A stretch of DNA of 5,094 nt from Acidiphilium sp. CAG:727 (lineage in GTDB: Bacteria > Bacillota > Clostridia > Christensenellales > Borkfalkiaceae), in NCBI GenBank assembly GCA_000437515.1, contig FR898463.1, positions 1 to 5,094 on the forward strand, given 5' to 3'. Each line of letters starts with the position of its first letter. Positions within the stretch are counted from its first letter, which is position 1. The notes beneath the pieces were generated by a model. That model was not told the origin of the DNA. It ran no database searches and saw only the letters and a list, made by a program, of their open reading frames with translations. The translations under genes were made by a program, and so were the position numbers. Shown piece by piece: positions 1 through 4,575 of the stretch.

Positions 1-39
1 GTCGTGAAACGACTCGCCCCGCGGTTTCGTATATAAATT

Positions 40-570
40 TTAATCTTTTTCGTATATTCCGACCGACGTTTCGCCGTCGGTTTCGTTCAGGTGTACGACG
101 ATTTTTTCTTTCATCGACGACGGCACGTTTTTACCGACGAAATCCGCCCTGATGGGCAGTTCTCTGTGTCCGCGGTCTATTAAAACGGCCAAACGGATGC
201 TGTTCGCTCTGCCGACGGATAAAACCGCATCTATCGCCGCGCGCGTCGTTCTGCCCGTGAATAAAACGTCGTCTACGAGTATTACGTCTTTACCCTCTAC
301 GTCTTTTTGTTCGAGTTGTGTCTTTACTTCTACTTCTTCGCGAACGTCGTCGCGGTAGTGGGTGATGTCTATCTCGTAAAGGGGAAGGTCTGCGCCCGCG
401 TTAAGAAGCACGTTGCCCTTTATAATTTTAGCCAGAGGTACGCCGCGGGTTTTGATTCCGACCAGAACCACGTTGCTCAGGTCCTGCGAACGCTCGATTA
501 TTTCGTAAGAAAGCCTCGTCATCGCTCTCTTTACGGCTATTTCGTCAAATAATAAGGTCTTGAATTTCAT
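40..570 (-). CDS. pyrR: Bifunctional pyr operon regulator / uracil phosphoribosyltransferase PyrR
   Basis: This 176-aa protein has the usual length and full motif set of PyrR. In the family, PyrR binds pyr-operon leader mRNA when UMP is high and causes attenuation; it also converts uracil plus PRPP to UMP in the cytoplasm. Visible motifs are the N-terminal DE-(x)4-RAMTRLSYEIIER block (residues 9-27), VGIKTRGVPLA (37-47), the DITHYRDD block (68-75), the PRPP-binding loop VILVDDVLFTGRT (96-108) with its two adjacent Asp residues, and the PyrR-type DRGHRELPIRADFVGKNVPSS (132-152). The ATG at 570 is preferred over Met17 because the conserved N-terminus begins before Met17. No Shine-Dalgarno precedes it, and the -10 box lies so close that the mRNA should be leaderless. 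The stop is TAA. Only 39 bases follow, with no recognisable next gene and no PyrR-binding loop that I could identify. The assignment is secure. Confidence 0.97.
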   Translation of the reverse strand: MKFKTLLFDEIAVKRAMTRLSYEIIERSQDLSNVVLVGIKTRGVPLAKIIKGNVLLNAGADLPLYEIDITHYRDDVREEVEVKTQLEQKDVEGKDVILVDDVLFTGRTTRAAIDAVLSVGRANSIRLAVLIDRGHRELPIRADFVGKNVPSSMKEKIVVHLNETDGETSVGIYEKD

Positions 571-576
571 AATCGC

Positions 577-606
577 ATTATATCACATCGGTAATCGCAA
601 GGTCAA
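577..606 (-). promoter_or_regulatory. Extended -10 sigma-A promoter of pyrR, giving a leaderless mRNA
   Basis: On the minus strand, TTGACC (606-601) is followed after 18 bases by TATAAT (582-577), with TGA directly before it (extended -10). The seventh base after the -10 is 570, the A of the pyrR ATG, so transcription should start at or next to the start codon. No purine-rich ribosome-binding site fits between. The boxes are seen directly; the transcription start is inferred. Confidence 0.85.
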
Positions 607-677
607 CGAAAAAGGCGTTGTCCTTTGACAAAAACGTCGAAAATAAGCCAAAAGGTCTTATTTTTCACTATCCGAAA

Positions 678-701
678 TATAATATATTGAATAAAAAAAG
701 G
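678..701 (+). promoter_or_regulatory. Putative -10 box and weak ribosome-binding site for the 708 gene
   Basis: TATAAT at 678-683 lies about 25 bases before the ATG, and A-rich AAAAAAGG ends at 701, six bases before the ATG. This supports a start at 708 rather than the in-frame TTG at 618. No good -35 box sits 16-18 bases upstream of the TATAAT. A TTGACA at 625-630 is 47 bases away, too far to be its partner. The -10 therefore rests on one hexamer. Confidence 0.45.
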
Positions 702-707
702 TTTTGT

Positions 708-1667
708 ATGGCAACGAAAAAATCGGTGGCGTTAATAAACGAAACGGGCGCGGGGTTTGCCGTTCCCGGCGCAAAGGTCAGGGGAGTGGCTGTTCGTTCG
801 GATAACGGCGGACGAAGCGTTATAAAAATTTCGCTTATAGATCTTGCCCCGGCAACGAACGGTTACACGGTCGCGATAAGCGACGGAAACTCGACGAAAT
901 TATGCGAATTACCCGATTTAAGCGGCGCGGAGATTTTATCGGATTCAACCGGAAATCTCGCCGTTTCGATATTTTACGTAACCGCGGACGAAAGATTTCT
1001 GCCCGTCGCGTACGGGGCGTTTTCGCCGGAAGCGAAACCCGAAAAGGAGGTCCTCATAGATGCGAAGAGAGCGTATTACGCGGGTGATGACGCTGGCGGG
1101 CAGGAGAAAAAGAGTGTTGATGACGAAACGTACGACGACGAAGTCGTCGCTGCCGAAAATTATTACGCGTACGAATCGGAATCCGGAATGAAAAGGAGTG
1201 GCGGAAATGAAAACGCAACTGATGCTGATGAAAATGTCGGCGTTCAAAGCGGCGGCTTTAAGAAAAAAGAAGCGGACGAATACGATTTATCGGCTTTCGT
1301 CGATGAAGAGAACGGCGGCGAGAAAGGAACTTATTACGAACGTATAAAACCGCAAATAGAGCGATTATTTCAAGAATTTAACGAAGAAAAATCGCTTTCG
1401 GAAGTCGTACCCGACAGCCGTTGGGTAAAGATAAAATACGACGGCGACGACTATTACGTCGTGGGCGTAATATACGATAAAAACCGACCGTTATATATAT
1501 GCTACGGCGTAGAGGGGCGTTACGGCGAGAAACCCGAAAAGATAGGCGACTACTGCTCGTTTATACCGTCCTCGATTTTTAACCTGAAAGGCGACGGATA
1601 CTGGGTAATGTATCAAAGCGCGATAAGTGGCAAATGTTTATCCGCAAGTGATCGTGCGGACGAATAG
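708..1667 (+). CDS. Conserved hypothetical cytoplasmic protein, two domains joined by an acidic linker
   Basis: I do not recognise a named family; the function is unknown. From the ATG at 708 the protein has 319 residues, with no signal peptide or membrane segment. Residues about 1-108 look like a compact beta-rich domain, with alternating hydrophobic stretches such as VIKISLIDL and LAVSIFYV. Residues about 125-207 form a low-complexity linker rich in Asp, Glu, Gly and Tyr. Residues about 209-312 form a second domain that starts with an amphipathic helix (ERIKPQIERLFQEF) and carries RWVKIKY, YYVVGVIY, LYICYGV and the GDGYWVMYQSAISG ending. From memory, similar YICYGV...GYWVMYQ domains close many clostridial proteins of unknown role. 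The ATG is chosen over the TTG at 618 because of the A-rich AAGG site six bases upstream. It is transcribed away from pyrR, and no U-tract terminator follows; the next stretch is repeat DNA. Confidence 0.85.
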   Translation: MATKKSVALINETGAGFAVPGAKVRGVAVRSDNGGRSVIKISLIDLAPATNGYTVAISDGNSTKLCELPDLSGAEILSDSTGNLAVSIFYVTADERFLPVAYGAFSPEAKPEKEVLIDAKRAYYAGDDAGGQEKKSVDDETYDDEVVAAENYYAYESESGMKRSGGNENATDADENVGVQSGGFKKKEADEYDLSAFVDEENGGEKGTYYERIKPQIERLFQEFNEEKSLSEVVPDSRWVKIKYDGDDYYVVGVIYDKNRPLYICYGVEGRYGEKPEKIGDYCSFIPSSIFNLKGDGYWVMYQSAISGKCLSASDRADE

Positions 1668-1676
1668 CGTAAAATC

Positions 1677-1750
1677 AACTCCGCGGTAATTCACCCTTTC
1701 GGGGACTCATCCGTCGGCTACGCCGCCACCTTCTCTGCAAAGAGAAGGCA
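1677..1750 (+). repeat. Dispersed palindromic repeat, copy A
   Basis: The segment begins AACTCCGCG and continues through CACCCTTTCGGGG and CCGTCGGCTACGCCGCC. It ends in a perfect hairpin with arms CCTTCTCT (1729-1736) and AGAGAAGG (1741-1748) around GCAA. The modules CTCATCCGTCGGC and CCTTCTC...GAGAAGG resemble interspersed repeats seen in many gut clostridial genomes. That resemblance is from memory and not from a search. A degraded relative of the first part is at 2573-2640. No U-tract follows the hairpin, so it is not a clear terminator for the upstream gene. Confidence 0.6.
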
Positions 1751-1759
1751 AGGGCAATA

Positions 1760-1837
1760 TGTCATTGCTTAAACGCAAGTTTCAAACGCGTTAGCGTTAA
1801 TCGCCGAATAAGGAACGAAGCAATTCCCGCAATAGAG
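1760..1837 (+). repeat. REP-like fragment that appears interrupted by an insert
   Basis: TGTCATTGC (1760-1768) and the later AGGAACGAAGCAATTCCCGC (1810-1829) together resemble the common REP-type unit TCATTGCGAGGAACGAAGCAATCCC. They are split by about 40 bases that contain the small hairpin AACGC-GTTA-GCGTT (1785-1798). This fills part of the 375-bp gap at 1668-2042, where I find no gene. The REP likeness is from memory and the split reading is an inference. Confidence 0.4.
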
Positions 1838-1876
1838 GTCGGAGCGGCTTGCATAGGCAAACGCACTCCAATCTTC

Positions 1877-1953
1877 GGGATCGCCACGCTGCGCTCGCGA
1901 TGACAGTAATCTAATACGTCATTGCGAAGGAGCAAAGCGACTGCGGCAATCCC
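1877..1953 (+). repeat. Inverted pair of REP-like units
   Basis: The left arm starts GGGATCGCCACGCTGCG and ends GATGACA (1877-1905). Its reverse complement aligns with the right arm CGTCATTGCG...GCGGCAATCCC (1917-1953), apart from a few mismatches and a gap. The loop is about 11 bases. A separate small hairpin, CCGTT-GATA-AACGG (1952-1965), touches the right arm. This pattern of two facing REP-like units is typical of bacterial interspersed palindromic elements and can fold in either strand. Confidence 0.65.
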
Positions 1954-2007
1954 GTTGATAAACGGCGGGCAATCGTATCGACGGAATTAAAACGGGGCGT
2001 AAAAAAC

Positions 2008-2036
2008 TTTACTTTCGCGCGGAAAAGTGATATAAT
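2008..2036 (+). promoter_or_regulatory. Extended -10 promoter of the 86-aa gene, giving a leaderless mRNA
   Basis: TTTACT (2008-2013) is followed after 17 bases by TATAAT (2031-2036), preceded by TGA, the same TGATATAAT as at pyrR. The seventh base after the -10 is 2043, the A of the ATG. The six bases between (CCGCGT) hold no Shine-Dalgarno. The boxes are seen directly; the start site is inferred. Confidence 0.8.
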
Positions 2037-2042
2037 CCGCGT

Positions 2043-2303
2043 ATGGTCAAGTTGTGGATAAAAATTTATAAACACGATAAAATCGTCAAGCAGACGGAAG
2101 TGGAACGCGACGAAAAGTTTTACTATTCGAAATTCGCCGAATACCTTTCCGAGGGGTGTTACAAACTGGACGAAGCGACGCCCGTCGTGCTTAAAAACCA
2201 TATAATGAATTTTGCCAAGTACAATATGACCGTTTTCAAACCGTCCGATTTTATAGAATCCTTTCCGTACGACAGAATGACGGTCGAAAATTTAGACAGA
2301 TAA
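2043..2303 (+). CDS. Conserved hypothetical protein, 86 aa
   Basis: A small soluble protein with no family that I can name. It begins with a beta-like strand, VKLWIKIYKHDKIVKQTEV, followed by a charged, aromatic, probably helical stretch (YYSKFAEYLSEGCYKLD). A second helix-like stretch (VVLKNHIMNFAKYNMTVFKPSDFIE, about 48-72) follows, and then a short tail. It has no signal peptide, membrane segment or Cys motif. It is well supported as a gene: the ATG sits exactly seven bases after an extended -10 box, the reading frame is open throughout, and a strong intrinsic terminator begins five bases after the TAA. It is thus a single-gene transcription unit, with possible read-through into the DUF378 gene. 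Its role is unknown. Confidence 0.8.
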   Translation: MVKLWIKIYKHDKIVKQTEVERDEKFYYSKFAEYLSEGCYKLDEATPVVLKNHIMNFAKYNMTVFKPSDFIESFPYDRMTVENLDR

Positions 2304-2307
2304 ATAA

Positions 2308-2355
2308 ACGCCGGGAATTTGCATAAACTTTGTTTATGAAATTCTCGGCGTTTTT
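2308..2355 (+). terminator. Strong intrinsic terminator that contains the next gene's start codon
   Basis: The left arm ACGCCGGGAATTTGCATAAAC (2308-2328) pairs with the right arm GTTTATGAAATTCTCGGCGT (2332-2351). There are 20 pairs, with one G-U wobble, one bulged G (2321) and a TTT loop. Five T residues follow at 2351-2355. This is a textbook terminator for the 86-aa gene. The ATG of the DUF378 gene (2336-2338) lies within the right arm. Confidence 0.9.
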
Positions 2356-2548
2356 GTCTTTGTTTTCGCTGTGCGCAGTGGCGTTCAATTGTCTGACGCA
2401 GGCGATATTTTCGTTTAATCCGCTCGAATATCTTTTCGGAGCGGGCTCTTTCGCGGTAAGGCTCGTTTACGTTTTCGGCGGAGTGGGCGCGATTTATTTT
2501 ATACTTTTTGCGATTATTTTCAAACCCTTCCGCACTCTCGGCAAGTAA
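2336..2548 (+). CDS. DUF378 family small membrane protein
   Basis: The 70-aa product has two predicted membrane helices (about 5-24 and 40-62) and a basic C-terminus (KPFRTLGK). The order of a first helix, then IFSFNPLEYLFG, a short turn, then a second helix starting RLVYVFGGVGAIYFILF matches DUF378 (YuzA-like) proteins. In the family as I recall it, a GGLNWG-like segment precedes the FG turn; here that place reads AVAFNCLTQ, so it is a divergent member. DUF378 function is unknown. The ATG at 2336 fits the family N-terminus, and an in-frame TAA at 2324 leaves only a TTG (2330) as an alternative. There is no Shine-Dalgarno, and the start codon lies in the terminator stem. It may be read from a leaderless transcript with a weak -10 (TAAACT, 2324-2329), or by read-through. 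Confidence 0.75.
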   Translation: MKFSAFLSLFSLCAVAFNCLTQAIFSFNPLEYLFGAGSFAVRLVYVFGGVGAIYFILFAIIFKPFRTLGK

Positions 2549-2572
2549 TAGCCGCTCCGTAGTAACCGTAAA

Positions 2573-2640
2573 TTTAACTCCGCGAAAAAGCCGCCCTTTG
2601 GGGAGATTCTTCGGCAGAGCCTCAAAACGACGCAATAACA
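2573..2640 (+). repeat. Dispersed repeat, degraded copy B
   Basis: AACTCCGCG (2576-2584), then GCCCTTTGGGGAG and TTCGGC, line up in the same order and nearly the same spacing as AACTCCGCG, ACCCTTTCGGGGA and GTCGGC of copy A (1677 onward). The end, GATTCTTCGGCAGAGCCTCA, resembles another common REP-type module. The rest of the gap at 2549-2836 is AT-rich with no gene that I can support, apart from the hairpin at 2788-2815. Confidence 0.5.
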
Positions 2641-2787
2641 AGACGGACGACTTTGAAAAGTAAAGTGTTTTTATCCAAAAAGTGAAAAAAGTTTATAAAT
2701 TTTTAAGCGGGGAAGAAAACGAAGTAAAAATATTGCTGTAAAATTATAAATTTACGCAAAAAATGTGGGTTAAGAGAATGGCAAAAT

Positions 2788-2815
2788 AGCAGGTTGAGAG
2801 TTCAACCCGCTTTTT
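2788..2815 (+). terminator. Terminator-like hairpin beyond the 3' end of the transposase gene
   Basis: AGCAGGTTGA (2788-2797) pairs with TCAACCCGCT (2802-2811) around a GAGT loop, with one A-C mismatch, and five T follow (2811-2815). In the plus direction it is a plausible terminator. In the minus direction it lies 22 bases past the transposase stop but has only a weak U-tract (TATTTT), so it may act both ways. An upstream GTGGGTT (2765-2771) can pair with AACCCGC (2804-2810) instead. Confidence 0.55.
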
Positions 2816-2836
2816 ACTTATATAAAAAAAATAATT

Positions 2837-3883
2837 TCAGCCAATTAAGGCTAATTGATTATTAAATAGTTCTTCACTCGTCGCGTAGCCTAAAACTTCA
2901 CGCGGATAGGCATTAACCCAATCTTGAACGCGTTTTACTTCGGTATCGCTTAAGTGTGAAAGGTTAGTTCCTTTCGGAAGCAATCGACGTATTTCGCGAT
3001 TCAGACGTTCGTTAGTTCCGCGTTCGTAACTGCTATAAGGGTGACAGTAAAATATTTTAGTTCGCACGCCTTTACCGTAACTTGAATTTTCCATACCGTC
3101 GGTATCGGCAAATTCCGATCCGTTATCTACGGTAATGGTCTTGAATACCTTACGGAAAGTTTTACCGTAGCGGCGTTCGAGAACGTTCAGAGCGCGGACG
3201 ACGTATTTAGATTGTTGCGCGGGTATTTTGAAAATCAATTCTTTACGCGTAAGTCTTTCACTGAAAACGAGTAAGGAATCTTTCGTCGGTCCGCACACGC
3301 AGTCCATTTCCCAATGACCGAAAGTTTTTCTTGACGAAATTTCTTCCGGGCGTTGCTCGATACACGTTCCTTTCGTAGCCCGTTTCGCTTTGACCTTTTT
3401 ATATTCGCGTTTACGTTTAGTCAACTTAATATTTGCGAATAAGCCCATTGAAATATATCTGTATAACGTCGGCTTCGATATGCGTGTCGCAAACGGTAAG
3501 TTATTGCGTTTAATTTCGCCCAATACCGCGCACGGGGAAAGACCGTCTTCGAGTACTCTTTTTTCAACGTAGTTAATAAACGCAATATCTTTACCGATTT
3601 TCAACCCCGCGCCCCTTGCCGAACAGTTAAAGATATATTTCTGCTGGGCAATATCCGCGTTGTAGATAATTTCTTTTTTATAGCGATATTCTTTTTCGTA
3701 GTTATAGTAGTAGGCGGTTTTCTTCGTGATCTCTTGTGTTCCGCGTTTGATCTCTTTGTAGATAGTGGATAGATCTAGTTGTAATTTTTCTGCTATTTGT
3801 TTTTTGGATAGTCCTGCGGTTAAAAACGATTCTATTTTTAACCGTTGGTTATAGGTTAAATTTTTGTTGCCTTTATTTTTCAC
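2837..3883 (-). CDS. IS30 family transposase
   Basis: The 348-aa protein is complete and uninterrupted, close to the usual IS30 length. An N-terminal helix-turn-helix (about 9-48, LTYNQRLKIESFLTAGLSKK and onward to STIYKEIKRG) should bind the element ends. The DDE catalytic core follows, with GHWEMD (D194), TVDNGSEF (D253) and the block HPYSSYERGTNERLN. E287 lies exactly 33 residues after D253, as expected for the DD(33)E triad. The IS30 signature continues through REIRRLLPKGT (296-306). It should carry out cut-and-copy movement of its own element. The start is GTG at 3883; an AGGGG ten bases upstream may be its ribosome-binding site. No promoter is obvious, and a long palindrome (3903-3987) upstream could fold in transcripts entering from outside and limit expression. 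The gene looks intact, so the element may be active. Confidence 0.95.
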   Translation of the reverse strand: MKNKGNKNLTYNQRLKIESFLTAGLSKKQIAEKLQLDLSTIYKEIKRGTQEITKKTAYYYNYEKEYRYKKEIIYNADIAQQKYIFNCSARGAGLKIGKDIAFINYVEKRVLEDGLSPCAVLGEIKRNNLPFATRISKPTLYRYISMGLFANIKLTKRKREYKKVKAKRATKGTCIEQRPEEISSRKTFGHWEMDCVCGPTKDSLLVFSERLTRKELIFKIPAQQSKYVVRALNVLERRYGKTFRKVFKTITVDNGSEFADTDGMENSSYGKGVRTKIFYCHPYSSYERGTNERLNREIRRLLPKGTNLSHLSDTEVKRVQDWVNAYPREVLGYATSEELFNNQLALIG

Positions 3884-3902
3884 TTGTGTGTTACCCCTGA
3901 GT

Positions 3903-3987
3903 AAGGAAGAAAAGGAAAGTGCCGAGGCGAAGTCGGCTAAATCGCCTTAACTTTCGCCTCGGCGCTGTCCTTTTCCTTTTATTCCTT
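3903..3987 (+). repeat. Long imperfect palindrome upstream of the transposase gene
   Basis: The left arm AAGGAAGAAAAGGAAAG then TGCCGAGGCGAAGT (3903-3933) is the reverse complement of the right arm, ACTTTCGCCTCGGCGC then TGTCCTTTTCC...ATTCCTT (3950-3987), allowing a few gaps. The loop is 16 bases and holds a minor GGC/GCC pair. It is a fold of roughly 28 pairs on either strand. It could mark the edge of the insertion sequence, block incoming transcription, or belong to the adjoining element. No gene lies in 3884-4282; the stretch is filled by this palindrome, the structure at 4019-4147 and a terminator. Confidence 0.8.
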
Positions 3988-4018
3988 CTTTCTTAAAGTT
4001 AGATTTGATTTCGCTGTT

Positions 4019-4147
4019 CCGTAACGCCGCCGCGTTGTCAAGTACCGTGAAAATTTTCGTGAGCATAATGCTATGCATTATCCCCCCGAAATTTTTCACT
4101 AAAAGCCCTTGGCGTGCTTTTTACTTGACAACGCAGCGGTGTTACGG
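4019..4147 (+). repeat. Nested inverted repeat predicted to fold as a three-way junction
   Basis: The outer arms are CCGTAACGCCGCCGCGTTGT+CAAGTA (4019-4044) and TACTTG+ACAACGCAGCGGTGTTACGG (4122-4147). They are 26-base complements with one G-U wobble and one C-A mismatch. Inside, arm 4047-4059 (GTGAAAATTTTCG) pairs with 4087-4099 (one mismatch) and is capped by ATAATGC-TAT-GCATTAT (4065-4081). A third hairpin, AAAAGC/GCTTTT (4101-4106 with 4116-4121), sits next to it. Two inner hairpins within one long stem make a three-way junction. Candidate roles are a single-strand or transfer origin of a mobile element, a structured RNA ending at the terminator at 4161-4205, or a fold-back transposable element. 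I saw no conserved nic or CS-6 motif. The structure is certain; its role is unknown. Confidence 0.85.
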
Positions 4148-4160
4148 GGGAGAGCAGATA

Positions 4161-4205
4161 AGCAGTTGTCGCCCGCGACCACTGCTCTTTTAATTGTGTT
4201 TTTTT
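4161..4205 (+). terminator. Intrinsic terminator after the three-way-junction element
   Basis: AGCAGTTGTCG (4161-4171) pairs with CGACCACTGCT (4176-4186) with one mismatch, closing a CCCG loop. CTTTTAATTGTG and a run of seven T (4199-4205) follow. An earlier AGAGCAG (4151-4157) can instead pair with CTGCTCT (4182-4188), giving a second possible fold. It would end any transcript coming through 4019-4147. Confidence 0.8.
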
Positions 4206-4228
4206 GAGAGTGCAAGGGCGTTCGTACT

Positions 4229-4258
4229 TTGAAAGTCGGTCGGCGCAAGCCGTTAAAT
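4229..4258 (+). promoter_or_regulatory. Possible promoter for the 35-aa gene
   Basis: TTGAAA (4229-4234) and TTAAAT (4253-4258) are 18 bases apart, downstream of the terminator and upstream of the ORF at 4283. The -10 matches only four of six positions. A small hairpin, CGGC-GCAA-GCCG (4241-4252), with a GNRA-type loop lies in the spacer. Confidence 0.3.
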
Positions 4259-4282
4259 TTATACAAAGGCAGGTAAAAGGAT

Positions 4283-4390
4283 ATGCAGGATTTGACAGGT
4301 TCGGAATTCAACCGCTTGATTAACTACTTGCGTGAGCAAAGTTGGTCATACGAAAAAATCGTCAAACTTATCGAGTACATAACCCGATAA
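4283..4390 (+). CDS. Small protein of 35 aa, unknown function
   Basis: The peptide begins MQDLTGSEFNRLINYLREQS and ends WSYEKIVKLIEYITR, then TAA. It reads as two short amphipathic helices (about 6-18 and 22-34) around a Trp, a plausible small helical protein. I recall similar short ORFs in conjugative elements of gut Bacillota but cannot confirm that. Upstream, AGG (4271-4273) and AAAAGG (4275-4280) give a purine-rich site; the second is only two bases from the ATG, so the first is the likelier one. It follows a terminator and stands alone, with structured non-coding DNA on both sides. The evidence for coding is moderate: the purine-rich site, a clean frame and protein-like composition. Confidence 0.55.
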   Translation: MQDLTGSEFNRLINYLREQSWSYEKIVKLIEYITR

Positions 4391-4408
4391 ACTTGACGAG
4401 ATAACTTC

Positions 4409-4482
4409 TACCGCCATTCGGTAAAGAGTTGACAGCCTCCCGAACGGCAACCGTAGCGCGGGGCGATTACTTGCCCGCCCCG
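4409..4482 (+). other. Cluster of three hairpins after the 35-aa gene
   Basis: In order these are TACCG-CCATT-CGGTA (4409-4423), ACGG-CAA-CCGT (4444-4454) and CGGGGCG with CGCCCCG (4459-4465 and 4476-4482) around a 10-base loop. No U-tract follows the last directly, so it is a poor terminator. The cluster may be a structured 3' UTR or a small RNA region. No gene is seen in 4391-4575. Confidence 0.5.
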
Positions 4483-4510
4483 TTGCTCAAACTTTATTTT
4501 ATTCTATCAT
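4483..4510 (+). promoter_or_regulatory. Possible promoter of the Cys-rich gene pair
   Basis: TTGCTC (4483-4488) and TATCAT (4505-4510) are 16 bases apart in AT-rich DNA, about 65 bases before the ATG at 4576. The match is moderate. The leader between contains CCCG/CGGG, a weak stem around an AT-rich loop. Confidence 0.4.
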
Positions 4511-4575
4511 TTACCCGCGAGAAATGCAAGCGTTTTTCGACGGGCGTACAAAAATTTTATCAAAAGGAGTAAAAA

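Larger units (their letters stand above)
2765..3900 (-). mobile_element. IS30-family insertion sequence, ends approximate
   Basis: A single complete IS30-type transposase gene with short flanks. The element must include 2837-3883. The limits given are guesses, set at the hairpin region on the left and just before the long palindrome on the right. I found no convincing 20-30 bp terminal inverted repeats and no target duplication. The best match is about 8 of 11 bases, GGGTTAAGAGA (2767-2777) against the complement of 3887-3897, which is too weak to call. Confidence 0.5.

Noticed and set aside
1..39. PyrR-binding attenuator or next pyr gene downstream of pyrR
   Set aside because: Only 39 bases are visible. 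There is a small GTCGT/ACGAC hairpin but no PyrR loop consensus and no start codon with a ribosome-binding site.
625..683. TTGACA (625-630) as the -35 partner of TATAAT (678-683)
   Set aside because: The spacing of 47 bases is far outside the 16-19 range.
618..707. An upstream TTG start that would extend the 319-aa protein by 30 residues
   Set aside because: The added residues are not protein-like for the family, no ribosome-binding site precedes the TTG, and the ATG at 708 has AAGG six bases upstream with a TATAAT in the supposed extension.
945..1247. Minus-strand ORF of 100 codons
   Set aside because: It is fully opposite the 319-aa gene, has no promoter or ribosome-binding site, and its protein is Arg/Phe/Val-rich, as expected of a shadow frame.
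2159..2641. Minus-strand ORF of 160 codons
   Set aside because: It runs through two plus-strand genes, the terminator and a repeat, and its composition is typical of a shadow frame.
2767..3897. Terminal inverted repeats of the IS30 element
   Set aside because: The best pair matches at about 8 of 11 bases. It is too short and too weak for this family, so the ends are left approximate.
3903..4150. CRISPR array or retron
   Set aside because: The repeats are inverted, not regularly spaced direct repeats, and no reverse transcriptase or cas gene is in the window.
4099..4311. Minus-strand ORF of 70 codons
   Set aside because: It crosses the right arm of the three-way junction and the terminator, and has no ribosome-binding site or recognisable domain.
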